Source: Paenibacillus dendritiformis
GTDB taxonomy: Bacteria > Bacillota > Bacilli > Paenibacillales > Paenibacillaceae
Direction: 5' to 3'
Length of the DNA: 64,000 bases
NCBI RefSeq assembly: GCF_021654795.1
Contig: NZ_AP025344.1
Span: 6,076,501 to 6,140,500 of the forward strand
Below are positions 1 through 7,081 of this stretch, piece after piece. Position 1 is the stretch's first letter, and each line of letters begins with the position of its first letter. The notes under the pieces were generated by a model. The model made no database searches. It was not told the origin of the DNA and was given only the letters and a program-made list of their open reading frames with translations. A program made the position numbers and the translations under genes.

Positions 1-1009
1 TGTCGAATTGTATATGGGCCTGTCTGGCGGCCGATGCCCGTTTCGGCTCTGCAGGATCGTGAATCTCCGGCTCCATGCTGAGCACTTCGTTAATCCGGGC
101 CGCAGACGCGGATGCTCTTGGAATCATCACAAAAATAATGGAAACCATAATGACAGAGAACATGATTTGCATCGCATATTGAATAAAGGCCATCAAGGAG
201 CCGACCTGCATGCTGCCGTTGTCGATCCGAATGCTTCCGAACCAGATGATCGCGATCGTCGAGAAATTCAGGGTGATCATCATGATCGGCATCATCGACG
301 ACATAATGCGGTTCACCTTCAAGGCCGTGCCGGTCAAGTCGGCATTCGCTTCGTTGAACCGTGTCTTCTCATGGTTAATCCGGTTGAAGGAACGAATGAC
401 CCGGATTCCGGTCAGATTTTCGCGCAGGACAAGGTTCAGCTTATCCAGCTTTTTCTGCATCGCCTTGAAGAGCGGAATCCCTTTGCCGGCTACGGCAAAA
501 ATCGCCAAGGCCAGCACCGGAATGACGACCGCCAGCACGAGCGTCAGCTTCGCATCCTTCGACACCGCCATAATAATGCCGCCGATACACATCATCGGCG
601 CGCTGATCATCATCCGGAGGATCATGACCAGCACCTGCTGAACCTGGGTAATATCATTGGTCGTCCGCGTAATCAGGGATGCCGTCCCAATCTTGTCGAA
701 CTCCTGAAGCGAGAAGTTCTCCACATGGGTGAACAAGCGCCGCCGCAGATTGCGGCCGAAGCCGGACGCCACCTTCGCGGACAGGTAGCTGCCCGCGATG
801 GCGCATAACGTCCCGCCTGCGGCGACCAGGAGCATCCACCCGCCCATTTTCCAAATATAAGCCGTATCCCCGTTCATAATGCCGATATCGACGATATCCG
901 ACATCAGCGTCGGCAGATACAGCTCGGCCAGCGACTGGAAGAAGACCAGCCCCAGCACGAAGGCCACCGGAAGCCGGAACGGCTTCAGGAAGCGGAATAA
1001 TTTCATCAT
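1..1009 (-). CDS. ABC exporter subunit, membrane domain (partial)
   Basis: This is the N-terminal part of a fused permease-ATPase of the multidrug/lipid exporter class. The window edge cuts it just as the nucleotide-binding domain would begin. The visible 336 codons hold the exporter membrane domain: hydrophobic helices, an intracellular loop with the TRTTNDITQVQ pattern, and a coupling region rich in basic residues. The start ATG-ATG at 1009/1006 overlaps the stop of the upstream marR-type gene as ATGA, so the two are translationally coupled. It is probably the first half of a heterodimeric pair, because the 21747-23477 gene has the same layout, but the partner and the ATP-binding motifs lie outside the window. 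Substrate unknown. Confidence 0.9.
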   Translation of the reverse strand, partial: MMKLFRFLKPFRLPVAFVLGLVFFQSLAELYLPTLMSDIVDIGIMNGDTAYIWKMGGWMLLVAAGGTLCAIAGSYLSAKVASGFGRNLRRRLFTHVENFSLQEFDKIGTASLITRTTNDITQVQQVLVMILRMMISAPMMCIGGIIMAVSKDAKLTLVLAVVIPVLALAIFAVAGKGIPLFKAMQKKLDKLNLVLRENLTGIRVIRSFNRINHEKTRFNEANADLTGTALKVNRIMSSMMPIMMITLNFSTIAIIWFGSIRIDNGSMQVGSLMAFIQYAMQIMFSVIMVSIIFVMIPRASASAARINEVLSMEPEIHDPAEPKRASAARQAHIQFD

Positions 1010-1500
1010 TCATGATCATCTCCACTCGTGCGCTTCTCTATCTCCCTCCAAGGAATTGGAGGATTGTCTTGAAAATACGTGTACACCTTGGTGAGCAGCC
1101 CGGCCAGCTTCTCGCTGTCCTCCTCGCCCAGGTGCTCAATCAGCCCGTGGAAATATTCCGTCATGACGGCTTTCGCTTTTTTCGTTACCGCGATGCCTTT
1201 GTCGGTCAGCGCAATCCGTATGACCCGCCGATCCTCGGGATCGGCGTTCCGGGTGACAAGCCCCTTGCTCTCCATGCCCTTGATTAATTGCGTAATCGTC
1301 GGTGAAGTGACATGCAGCATGTTGCTGATCTCGGACACCATCAGCCCTTGCTTCTCCCGCTTCATCGTACGCATGAGAACCATCATGACATGCAGCTCGC
1401 TCGGCTTATGTCCTTCAATCGAACGGCGATGCCATTCCGCCTTGTTGAACAGCTTGAAGGCCCTCATCAGCCGCTCGGTTATCGTTCCCTCCTCATGCAT
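1006..1500 (-). CDS. MarR family transcriptional regulator
   Basis: A 164-residue winged-helix regulator of the MarR family, at the usual family length. The HTH lies around residues 55-80 (ISNMLHVTSPTITQLIKGME), followed by the wing with the family motif DPEDRRVIRIALTDKG. It is first in an operon with the ABC exporter gene, which it overlaps by four bases. It most likely represses this operon, including itself, and is released by a ligand exported by the transporter (inference). Three related half-sites lie immediately upstream at 1516-1565. Confidence 0.9.
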   Translation of the reverse strand: MHEEGTITERLMRAFKLFNKAEWHRRSIEGHKPSELHVMMVLMRTMKREKQGLMVSEISNMLHVTSPTITQLIKGMESKGLVTRNADPEDRRVIRIALTDKGIAVTKKAKAVMTEYFHGLIEHLGEEDSEKLAGLLTKVYTYFQDNPPIPWREIEKRTSGDDHE

Positions 1501-1515
1501 CTCGTTTACCCCCTC

Positions 1516-1565
1516 GTTGCCTAAAATTTAAATTAGTTAGGCAACCTATTTATTTGGTAACCTAA
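1516..1565 (-). promoter_or_regulatory. Probable MarR operator array
   Basis: Three copies of a 9-10 bp half-site lie just before the marR-type start. GTTGCCTAA (1516-1524) and TTAGGCAAC (1537-1545) form a perfect inverted repeat with 12 bases between the arms. TTAGGCAACC (1537-1546) and GGTAACCTAA (1556-1565) form a second, slightly imperfect inverted repeat. The position and symmetry fit autoregulation by the adjacent MarR protein; binding itself is inferred. Confidence 0.6.
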
Positions 1566-1597
1566 TTATATTTTCGGGGCTTACCGATGTCAAATCC

Positions 1598-1645
1598 AAA
1601 AAAAGGAGCTGCCCCTCTCTATCAAATCATAGAGGAACAGCCTGC
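1598..1645 (-). terminator. Rho-independent terminator
   Basis: Read on the minus strand, a stem with arms CTGTTCCTCTAT and ATAGAGAGGGGCAG (imperfect pairing, 6-base loop) is followed by CTCC and seven T. It overlaps the last codons of the 1627-2172 gene and ends its transcript. Confidence 0.6.
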
Positions 1646-2172
1646 TTTTTGAGTCCTTGCAGTTGTATCTTGACTGATTGCGCACCGGTGAGCTCTTCTT
1701 CCAGCACGGTGTACCAGACCGCCCCATATGATGATCGAATGACCGGCGCCATCTTGATATCCACGATCTCTTCTTGTTCATCGCGCGGAATGCGAACCTC
1801 CACCTGAGAGACATCCGGATCGGTGACGAGACCGTAGAGTACGGGCAGGCCAGTATTGCCGAGTGGGAGGCGGGAATATTTATAGCTTATCGACTCGGGA
1901 GGATCGGCATGGGGGAAGTCGTTGCGTACCACCCCATTTCTTTTCCACCAACTTATTTGGGAAAAGGCGATGTTCATCTCTTGCAGATTCAAATCATGAA
2001 ACACGATAATATCGATGTCTCCTGGCATGGTCTCCTGATGCAGCAACTCGGCATCAACCCCCTGATGCCTCAGCCAATCCTCGGCCGATTCGGCTTGAGG
2101 ACGGAACAATAAGGCTGATGTCAGCCCGATAAGGAAGAGCACAGCCAGAACAGCCCATTTTTTCAACGGCAT
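1627..2172 (-). CDS. Hypothetical membrane-anchored or secreted protein
   Basis: A 181-residue protein of unrecognised family. Residues 1-23 (MPLKKWAVLAVLFLIGLTSA) form a signal peptide or uncleaved anchor without a lipobox. The rest is soluble, with alternating acidic and aromatic segments (EDWLRHQGVD, ISWWKRNGVV) suggesting a small extracytoplasmic alpha/beta domain. It is monocistronic, with its own terminator overlapping the 3' end. No catalytic motif was seen and no function is assigned. Confidence 0.65.
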   Translation of the reverse strand: MPLKKWAVLAVLFLIGLTSALLFRPQAESAEDWLRHQGVDAELLHQETMPGDIDIIVFHDLNLQEMNIAFSQISWWKRNGVVRNDFPHADPPESISYKYSRLPLGNTGLPVLYGLVTDPDVSQVEVRIPRDEQEEIVDIKMAPVIRSSYGAVWYTVLEEELTGAQSVKIQLQGLKKQAVPL

Positions 2173-2263
2173 CCACCCCTGTTTGTTACTGTCTATTCAT
2201 TTATGTGCCCAAAAATCACTGCCTTGAAAGATCCAACAAATAAAACATTCATATATAAATATG

Positions 2264-2297
2264 AAACTCCCTTAAACATTATTCTCAAGGGAGTTTT
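2264..2297. terminator. Terminator-like hairpin
   Basis: Perfect 10-bp arms AAACTCCCTT and AAGGGAGTTT enclose a 13-base loop. It lies between the convergent-facing ends of the AT-rich secreted-protein gene and the region to its left. Read on the minus strand it is followed by a T-rich stretch and would terminate the 2322-3098 gene. Confidence 0.7.
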
Positions 2298-2321
2298 CAA
2301 AATTAATATAATTTCAGTATG

Positions 2322-3098
2322 TCAATATCTGATCGTTCCAGTAGCTGCCTTTTGTTCTGTATTAGTCGTAGGTGAAAGGCTAATTCCAGGAGATGATGAT
2401 ATTGTGGCTGACCAGGAAACGCTTTGACTTGTAACTCCAAGCTTAGAAACTAAGTCAGTAGTACCCGTATTCTTTTCGGGTCTGGAGATCACAACTTCAA
2501 CAAGCATTTGATAATAACGTGTACGTGAAGGAAAACTGTTGTACTGATATACAACGCCTGTTTTTGGAGTTGCATCAACCATATTTCCATTTCCAGTATT
2601 GTACTTCATTTCGCATTGAAGAATTAGATTACACGTTTCCCAATTAGCATCAGCATCATGCCATTCGATATTCCACTCATCGGAATAAGCAACTCCTAAC
2701 GCCATACTCGTTACCCCTGCCGGTCTAGCAGATCCAGAAGCTAATACACTATAATATTGCTTTTTACTATCATACTTTACACCCTTATAATAAGATTTGT
2801 TCAAATCTTCTTTAGTTAACTTTCTACCAAAGACATTGGTGCTTTTTTCAAATTTGTCACTCAGCAGAGAGTGAGATGAATCATGAAGCAAGGACGAACC
2901 AAGAAACTCTAATGTACCATTTGATTCATCATACTTTTGAGTAATCACCTCTTTTTCACGATCATCCATTACTCCAATTATATGGATGGGAACATTCATC
3001 TGAAGCAGTTTCTCATCTGTTGAGACAGTTTTAGCTGAAGCATATGATACTGGCACTAGTAAACAACAAATCATGACTACCAATAATAGTTTTCTCAT
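2322..3098 (-). CDS. Hypothetical secreted protein, AT-rich
   Basis: A protein of 258 residues. The ATG at 3098 is chosen because an AGGAGG lies 9 bases before it and because it begins directly with a signal peptide (MRKLLLVVMICCLLVPVSYA, cleavage near SAKT). A longer frame to 3161 has no ribosome site. The mature part starts with a segment of mixed charge, then becomes rich in Ser, Thr and aromatic residues, ending in a beta-like stretch (QSVSWSATISSSPGISLSPT). This resembles the C-terminus of secreted Ser/Thr-rich Bacillales proteins, but no family was recognised. The base composition is clearly more AT-rich than the rest of the window and the gene lies next to an IS remnant, both hinting at acquisition. 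Confidence 0.75.
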   Translation of the reverse strand: MRKLLLVVMICCLLVPVSYASAKTVSTDEKLLQMNVPIHIIGVMDDREKEVITQKYDESNGTLEFLGSSLLHDSSHSLLSDKFEKSTNVFGRKLTKEDLNKSYYKGVKYDSKKQYYSVLASGSARPAGVTSMALGVAYSDEWNIEWHDADANWETCNLILQCEMKYNTGNGNMVDATPKTGVVYQYNSFPSRTRYYQMLVEVVISRPEKNTGTTDLVSKLGVTSQSVSWSATISSSPGISLSPTTNTEQKAATGTIRY

Positions 3099-3161
3099 CA
3101 CAAAACATCCTCCTATTTGAGTTAGTGATCGTTTAAATTGCGAAGTAATAAACATATGCAC

Positions 3162-3703
3162 TCTCTTTTTTTGTAAAAATCTTTAATCACTGTACTAAGA
3201 ATGAAACTGAGTGCTATCCCCCTTTTTATTCTAATCTCTTCCCAAATGTACAGTTTGGATCATCTTGAGAATGGGTACGTACTTTATGTTATTTTTCATT
3301 GTTGATAAGACCATTTTTTTATTGAAACAATAGATTAGCAGGTTGGAAGATGGGGACTGTTTAATTGTTGAATTTAGAGGTAGTAAAATAGACTGTATGT
3401 ATAATCTACCCTTATATTATCATAAATTCCAATCAATGTAAACATCGGGGGGGGTGAATTATTTTTTCAGGAAGTAAGTTATTTTAAAAAAGTGAGGCTT
3501 AGGCTAAAAGTGGAGAAGAATGCCTCCCTATGCCCCATTGATTCAACTTACATACAATCATGTACGAAAGTTTCAAGGAACAGTTACCTTATCAACTCAA
3601 CTTTCGCAGATCGAAAATCAGCGTGAACGCTTGCCATTGTAGGGTTCCAGATGGATCAGATCCCACACTTGCAAAATAGAAAAACACCGCTTCGTTTGGT
3701 AAA
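3162..3703. other. AT-rich intergenic region
   Basis: About 540 bases with no convincing gene. It holds the upstream region of the AT-rich secreted-protein gene, a run of eight or nine G near 3449, and towards its right side sequence that probably belongs to the left end of the IS4-type remnant. I could not define an inverted repeat or target duplication. Confidence 0.4.
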
Positions 3704-4222
3704 GTGAGAGTGACGAGCTTCCCCTACCAGACAGAAGAGGTGTCTTCCATCAAGATAGACCATCAGACCGATCTGAATCAACTGCCAAATGAAATAAAGC
3801 CTGCCTTTCAAGAACTCAACGTGCTCAAACATTTACAGCAAGCTGGCTTTCGTAAGCGATTTGGTTTTAGCTGTGCCCTGCTGTTTCAACTCGTTTTCGT
3901 CCTTTTGTTCCATCAGAAAAACTGGTTTCGCCTACTCGAGAGCAGCAAGGGTGACTCGATGCCCAGCAAGGATGCCGTTTACCGCTTTCTCAATCATGCC
4001 GGCTTTGTCTGGCGTCGATTTCTGACGTCGCTAAACGTCGCCATGGTACAGAAGGTTAACGCTCTAACGTCTGCGGACCGGGACGCCGTGCTTAGTATGG
4101 TTTGTTTCGAAAAGCATCAGCGAACTAAGAAAACGAGCCTGTCTTGGAGAAGCCCCGACCAGCTCATTTTTTGCCTAGAAAAAACTATCCTACCTCTCAG
4201 ATTGAGGAACCTGCCTGGATAG
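3704..4222 (+). pseudogene. IS4-family transposase remnant
   Basis: The first ~125 residues match the N-terminal region of Firmicute IS4-type transposases as I recall it (LPNEIKPAFQELNVLKHLQQ, FQLVFVLLFHQKNWFRLLE, KDAVYRFLNHAGFVWRRFL). Intact members then carry a DDS motif with the first catalytic aspartate. Here that point reads LSMVCFEKHQRTKKT, so the motif is lost, and the following residues look frame-shifted before a stop at about 172 codons against a usual 400 or more. The DDE core and C-terminus are absent and no right end was recognised before the neighbouring permease gene. It cannot encode an active transposase. The GTG start at 3704 is nominal. Confidence 0.8.
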
Positions 4223-4268
4223 CCCTCATCTTATTGAATATGCAGGCCCTGCTCCCAAAACAACCGGT

Positions 4269-5369
4269 TTATTTCGAAGACAAGCGGCGCTCGATATAGG
4301 AATCGAACGCGGTCTTGATCACCGCCACCACAGGCACCGCGACGAACATCCCGATGAGCCCGAAGAAGCCGCCCCCGATAATAATCGCGAAAATAATCCA
4401 CAACGGGCCGATGCCCACCTTGTTCCCGATAACCTTCGGGCCGATATAATAGCCGTCCAACTGTTGGATAATGAAGATAAAGAGCACATTCCACAGCGCC
4501 TGTACCGGAGATACGAGCAGGGTAATCAAGCCGACGAACAACATGCCGATGAACGGGCCGAAATAAGGAATGACATTCGTGACAGCTACGACGAGAGCGG
4601 CCAGCAGCGCGAAGGGCGATTGCAGAACAAGCAGTCCTAGAAACACGATCGAGCCGATAATCATCGCATCTAAAATGACCCCGACAAAATATTGGGAAAA
4701 TGTCGTGTCAATGCGTTTCACGAAGTCAACTACCGATGCCGCCCGTCCCTGTCCCAACAGGGCAACCAGAATCTTTTGCGCGCCGCGGCCGATGACCTCC
4801 TTGTCTTTCAACAGATAAATCGAGACGATGAAGCCGATGACCAGATTCAGCAGCGTCGTCGTTATCGACAGCAGGCCGGACAACAAATTGTTGAGAATGA
4901 GCCGAACGAACTCGCTGATCTGGCTGGAAGCAGACGAGAGGAACTCCCCCAGCTTGGCGTCGATTCCGGATTTGGCGAACCATTCCTGCTCCAGAATATG
5001 GCCCCGCAGCCACTGCTCCGTCCCTGCGATATACTGGGGCAAACCCGCGAGAAGCGTGCTGACGCTCTCAATAATTCTTGGGGTGATGACCGTGATTCCG
5101 ATAAAGATGAGTCCGAGGAACAGTGTATAAACGATAAGAATGCTGTACAGCCTGCGCAGACGCTGCCGGGAGAACAGCTTCGCTTCCAGCGCGTTGACTA
5201 GCGGCCGGAGCAAATAAGCGATAAAAAACGCAATGAAAAAAGGCGTCATCAAGGACATCAGCATGGAGAAAAAATGCAGGACGCCCCCAATATTGTCCAC
5301 CAGCTTGTACAGCAACAGCCCTGCGGTGAACAGGCCCAAATAGTATAATGTTTTGCGATCCCTGAACAT
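4269..5369 (-). CDS. AI-2E family transporter (YtvI-like permease)
   Basis: A 366-residue polytopic membrane protein of the AI-2 exporter/UPF0118 superfamily, at the usual length. It has an N-terminal pair of helices (FFIAFFIAYLLRPLVNALE is the conserved early motif), a periplasm-facing amphipathic region at about 100-165, and a C-terminal block of closely spaced helices with the family signatures NVIPYFGPFIG and GPLWIIFAIIIGGGFFG. Members transport autoinducer-2, ions or unknown small molecules, so the substrate cannot be named. It is monocistronic, with a GGAGGGA ribosome site before the ATG. Confidence 0.9.
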   Translation of the reverse strand: MFRDRKTLYYLGLFTAGLLLYKLVDNIGGVLHFFSMLMSLMTPFFIAFFIAYLLRPLVNALEAKLFSRQRLRRLYSILIVYTLFLGLIFIGITVITPRIIESVSTLLAGLPQYIAGTEQWLRGHILEQEWFAKSGIDAKLGEFLSSASSQISEFVRLILNNLLSGLLSITTTLLNLVIGFIVSIYLLKDKEVIGRGAQKILVALLGQGRAASVVDFVKRIDTTFSQYFVGVILDAMIIGSIVFLGLLVLQSPFALLAALVVAVTNVIPYFGPFIGMLFVGLITLLVSPVQALWNVLFIFIIQQLDGYYIGPKVIGNKVGIGPLWIIFAIIIGGGFFGLIGMFVAVPVVAVIKTAFDSYIERRLSSK

Positions 5370-5441
5370 CGTTCCCTCCTGAACTCTTCATGATGTATGT
5401 TGCCGCATGCCACGGGCGGCAAGCCGGTATCGTATAGCGAA

Positions 5442-6050
5442 TCAGGAGGAAGGCTTTTTGCCCTTCTCCTTGTCTTTATCCCTGTCCTTCGCCATGCGCT
5501 GCTCCAGATTGTCAATCAGTTTCTCGGCCAGACGCTTATACGTATTCGCCTGATGAATAAAGGTTAAGACGGCCAGCAGCGTGAGGGCCTGGCTCTCCCC
5601 GGCCGCTTCCACCGCTTCGGTCTGGGCCGCGACGGCCTGCTCCAGTTGAGGAGCCTGCTCCTCCTTCAGACGGAGGAACCGCTCGTACACCTTCCATCCG
5701 TCCACATCCTCCCGATGAAGCGTGCCCTGGAACAGCGTCTTGATGTCGCCGATCGACAACGACTGCTTCAAATGATAGATCAGGGCCATCTGAATGATAT
5801 GCTCGGGAGAATATTTCTTATTCTTCGCCGGAAGCAGCAGCTTGTCCTTGGTGTAATTATTGATCATCGTCTTCGTCAGCAGCTTGTCCTCGGGATGCCG
5901 TTTCGTCGGCTCCAGCACGCTTTCGAACAATGTGATGACCTGATCCATATACAGATCGAGCTTCGGGATTTCCGCCGGCTCGATATCCGGCATCGCCGCG
6001 ATGCCCCGGTACAGGGCTTCGATATGTTCCTTCAAGGTTGCGTCTTCCAT
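5442..6050 (-). CDS. DUF1836 domain protein
   Basis: A 202-residue cytoplasmic protein. The ATG at 6050 is preceded by AGGAGAGGAAG; an upstream ATG at 6086 lacks a ribosome site. The core around residues 25-110 (IPKLDLYMDQVITLFES, MINNYTKDKLLLPAKNKKYS) is typical of DUF1836, in which an HTH-like MerR-type fold is suspected. It is followed by a glutamate- and alanine-rich helix and a strongly charged Lys/Asp tail (KDRDKDKEKGKK). Function unknown in the family. Confidence 0.8.
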   Translation of the reverse strand: MEDATLKEHIEALYRGIAAMPDIEPAEIPKLDLYMDQVITLFESVLEPTKRHPEDKLLTKTMINNYTKDKLLLPAKNKKYSPEHIIQMALIYHLKQSLSIGDIKTLFQGTLHREDVDGWKVYERFLRLKEEQAPQLEQAVAAQTEAVEAAGESQALTLLAVLTFIHQANTYKRLAEKLIDNLEQRMAKDRDKDKEKGKKPSS

Positions 6051-6183
6051 ATCTTCCTCTCCTTCTTGCCTGGGGGCGCAACTCAAACGATACTGTCCCG
6101 TTCATTTCTCCATACTACCATATGGCAAAGAAAAGAGGCTACAATGCAAAAAACTCTTCTATTTACTTCTCTGAATCACATGT

Positions 6184-6189
6184 TATAAT
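6184..6189 (+). promoter_or_regulatory. Possible -10 box
   Basis: TATAAT lies about 125 bases before the SGNH hydrolase start in an AT-rich stretch. Upstream, TTACTT (6163-6168) is only a weak -35 at 15 bases, so the promoter is tentative. Confidence 0.35.
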
Positions 6190-6313
6190 TCATATATAAC
6201 ATCATGTAGTTTTTATTACTACATAACAATTTTTGTTAATACATCCGATGCGCGGGCACGCGTTAATCATAAATAGGGCAGGATAGCCGGATACTAGGTC
6301 ATGGGAGGTTCGA

Positions 6314-7030
6314 TTGAAGATGGAAAAGCCATGCAATATCGTCTTGTACGGCGATTCGATTGCGAAGGGGATCGTGTACGATGAAGAGAAAGGCCGATAC
6401 GCCAAGCTGGCCGACAGCTTCGGGCAGCTCGTTCAGCGCCGCCTGAACGGGATCGTGACGAACGCGGGTCGCTTCGGCTGCCTCGTTACGAAGGGAGCCG
6501 AGAAGCTGAAGCAGGATGTCCTGAGCCGGCGCCCGGATATCGTGCTGCTTGAATTCGGGGGCAATGATTGTGACTTCGATTGGGACAAAATCGCCCGGCA
6601 GCCCGGGGATCTGCATGAGCCGAACACGGATCTGGAGCGCTACACGCAGACGTTGAAGGACATGATCCGCACCTTGAAGGACCACGGGATCGTTCCGGTG
6701 CTGATGTCCCTGCCGCCGCTGGATGCGGAGCGGTATTTCCGGTGGGTCAGCAAGAACGACGACTCCGCCGCCGCGAACATCCTTGCCTGGTTGGGCAGCG
6801 TCAGCCGGATTTATTGGTGGCATGAACGCTACAATGCCGCCATCATCCGGGTTGCAGAGGAGATGAATACGCGCTGGATCGATGTGAGAGGCGCGTTCCT
6901 GCGGGCATTCGATTACCGGAATTATCTGTGCGCCGACGGGATACACCCGAACGAGCAGGGCCACCAGGTTATCGCACAGGAGCTGATGAGCTATTTGGAG
7001 AGCCGTTACCGTCATTTGTTGAAATGCTAA
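6314..7030 (+). CDS. SGNH/GDSL hydrolase family protein
   Basis: A protein of about 238 residues of the SGNH esterase/lipase superfamily. Block I is VLYGDSIAKG with the nucleophilic Ser, block III is EFGGNDCDFDW, and block V is ADGIHPNEQGHQ with the catalytic Asp and His. There is no signal peptide, so it is a cytoplasmic esterase, acyl-hydrolase or carbohydrate deacetylase of unknown substrate. GGGAGG at 6303-6308 fits a TTG start at 6314 (spacing 5) better than the ATG at 6320 (spacing 11). Both give nearly the same protein. Confidence 0.9.
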   Translation: MKMEKPCNIVLYGDSIAKGIVYDEEKGRYAKLADSFGQLVQRRLNGIVTNAGRFGCLVTKGAEKLKQDVLSRRPDIVLLEFGGNDCDFDWDKIARQPGDLHEPNTDLERYTQTLKDMIRTLKDHGIVPVLMSLPPLDAERYFRWVSKNDDSAAANILAWLGSVSRIYWWHERYNAAIIRVAEEMNTRWIDVRGAFLRAFDYRNYLCADGIHPNEQGHQVIAQELMSYLESRYRHLLKC

Positions 7031-7080
7031 ATGAGCAGGCCGGATGACTGTCTATTCAGGCAATCACCCGGCTTGCTTGG
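7031..7080. terminator. Weak bidirectional hairpin
   Basis: GCCGG and CCGGC, extended by further partial pairing (AGCA/TTGCT outside), form an imperfect hairpin between the convergent SGNH and helicase genes. There is no good T tract on either strand, so termination is uncertain. Confidence 0.35.
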
Positions 7081-7081
7081 C

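Noticed and set aside
2203..2427. 74-codon plus-strand frame
   Set aside because: It contains a strong terminator hairpin and overlaps the 3' end of the secreted-protein gene antisense.
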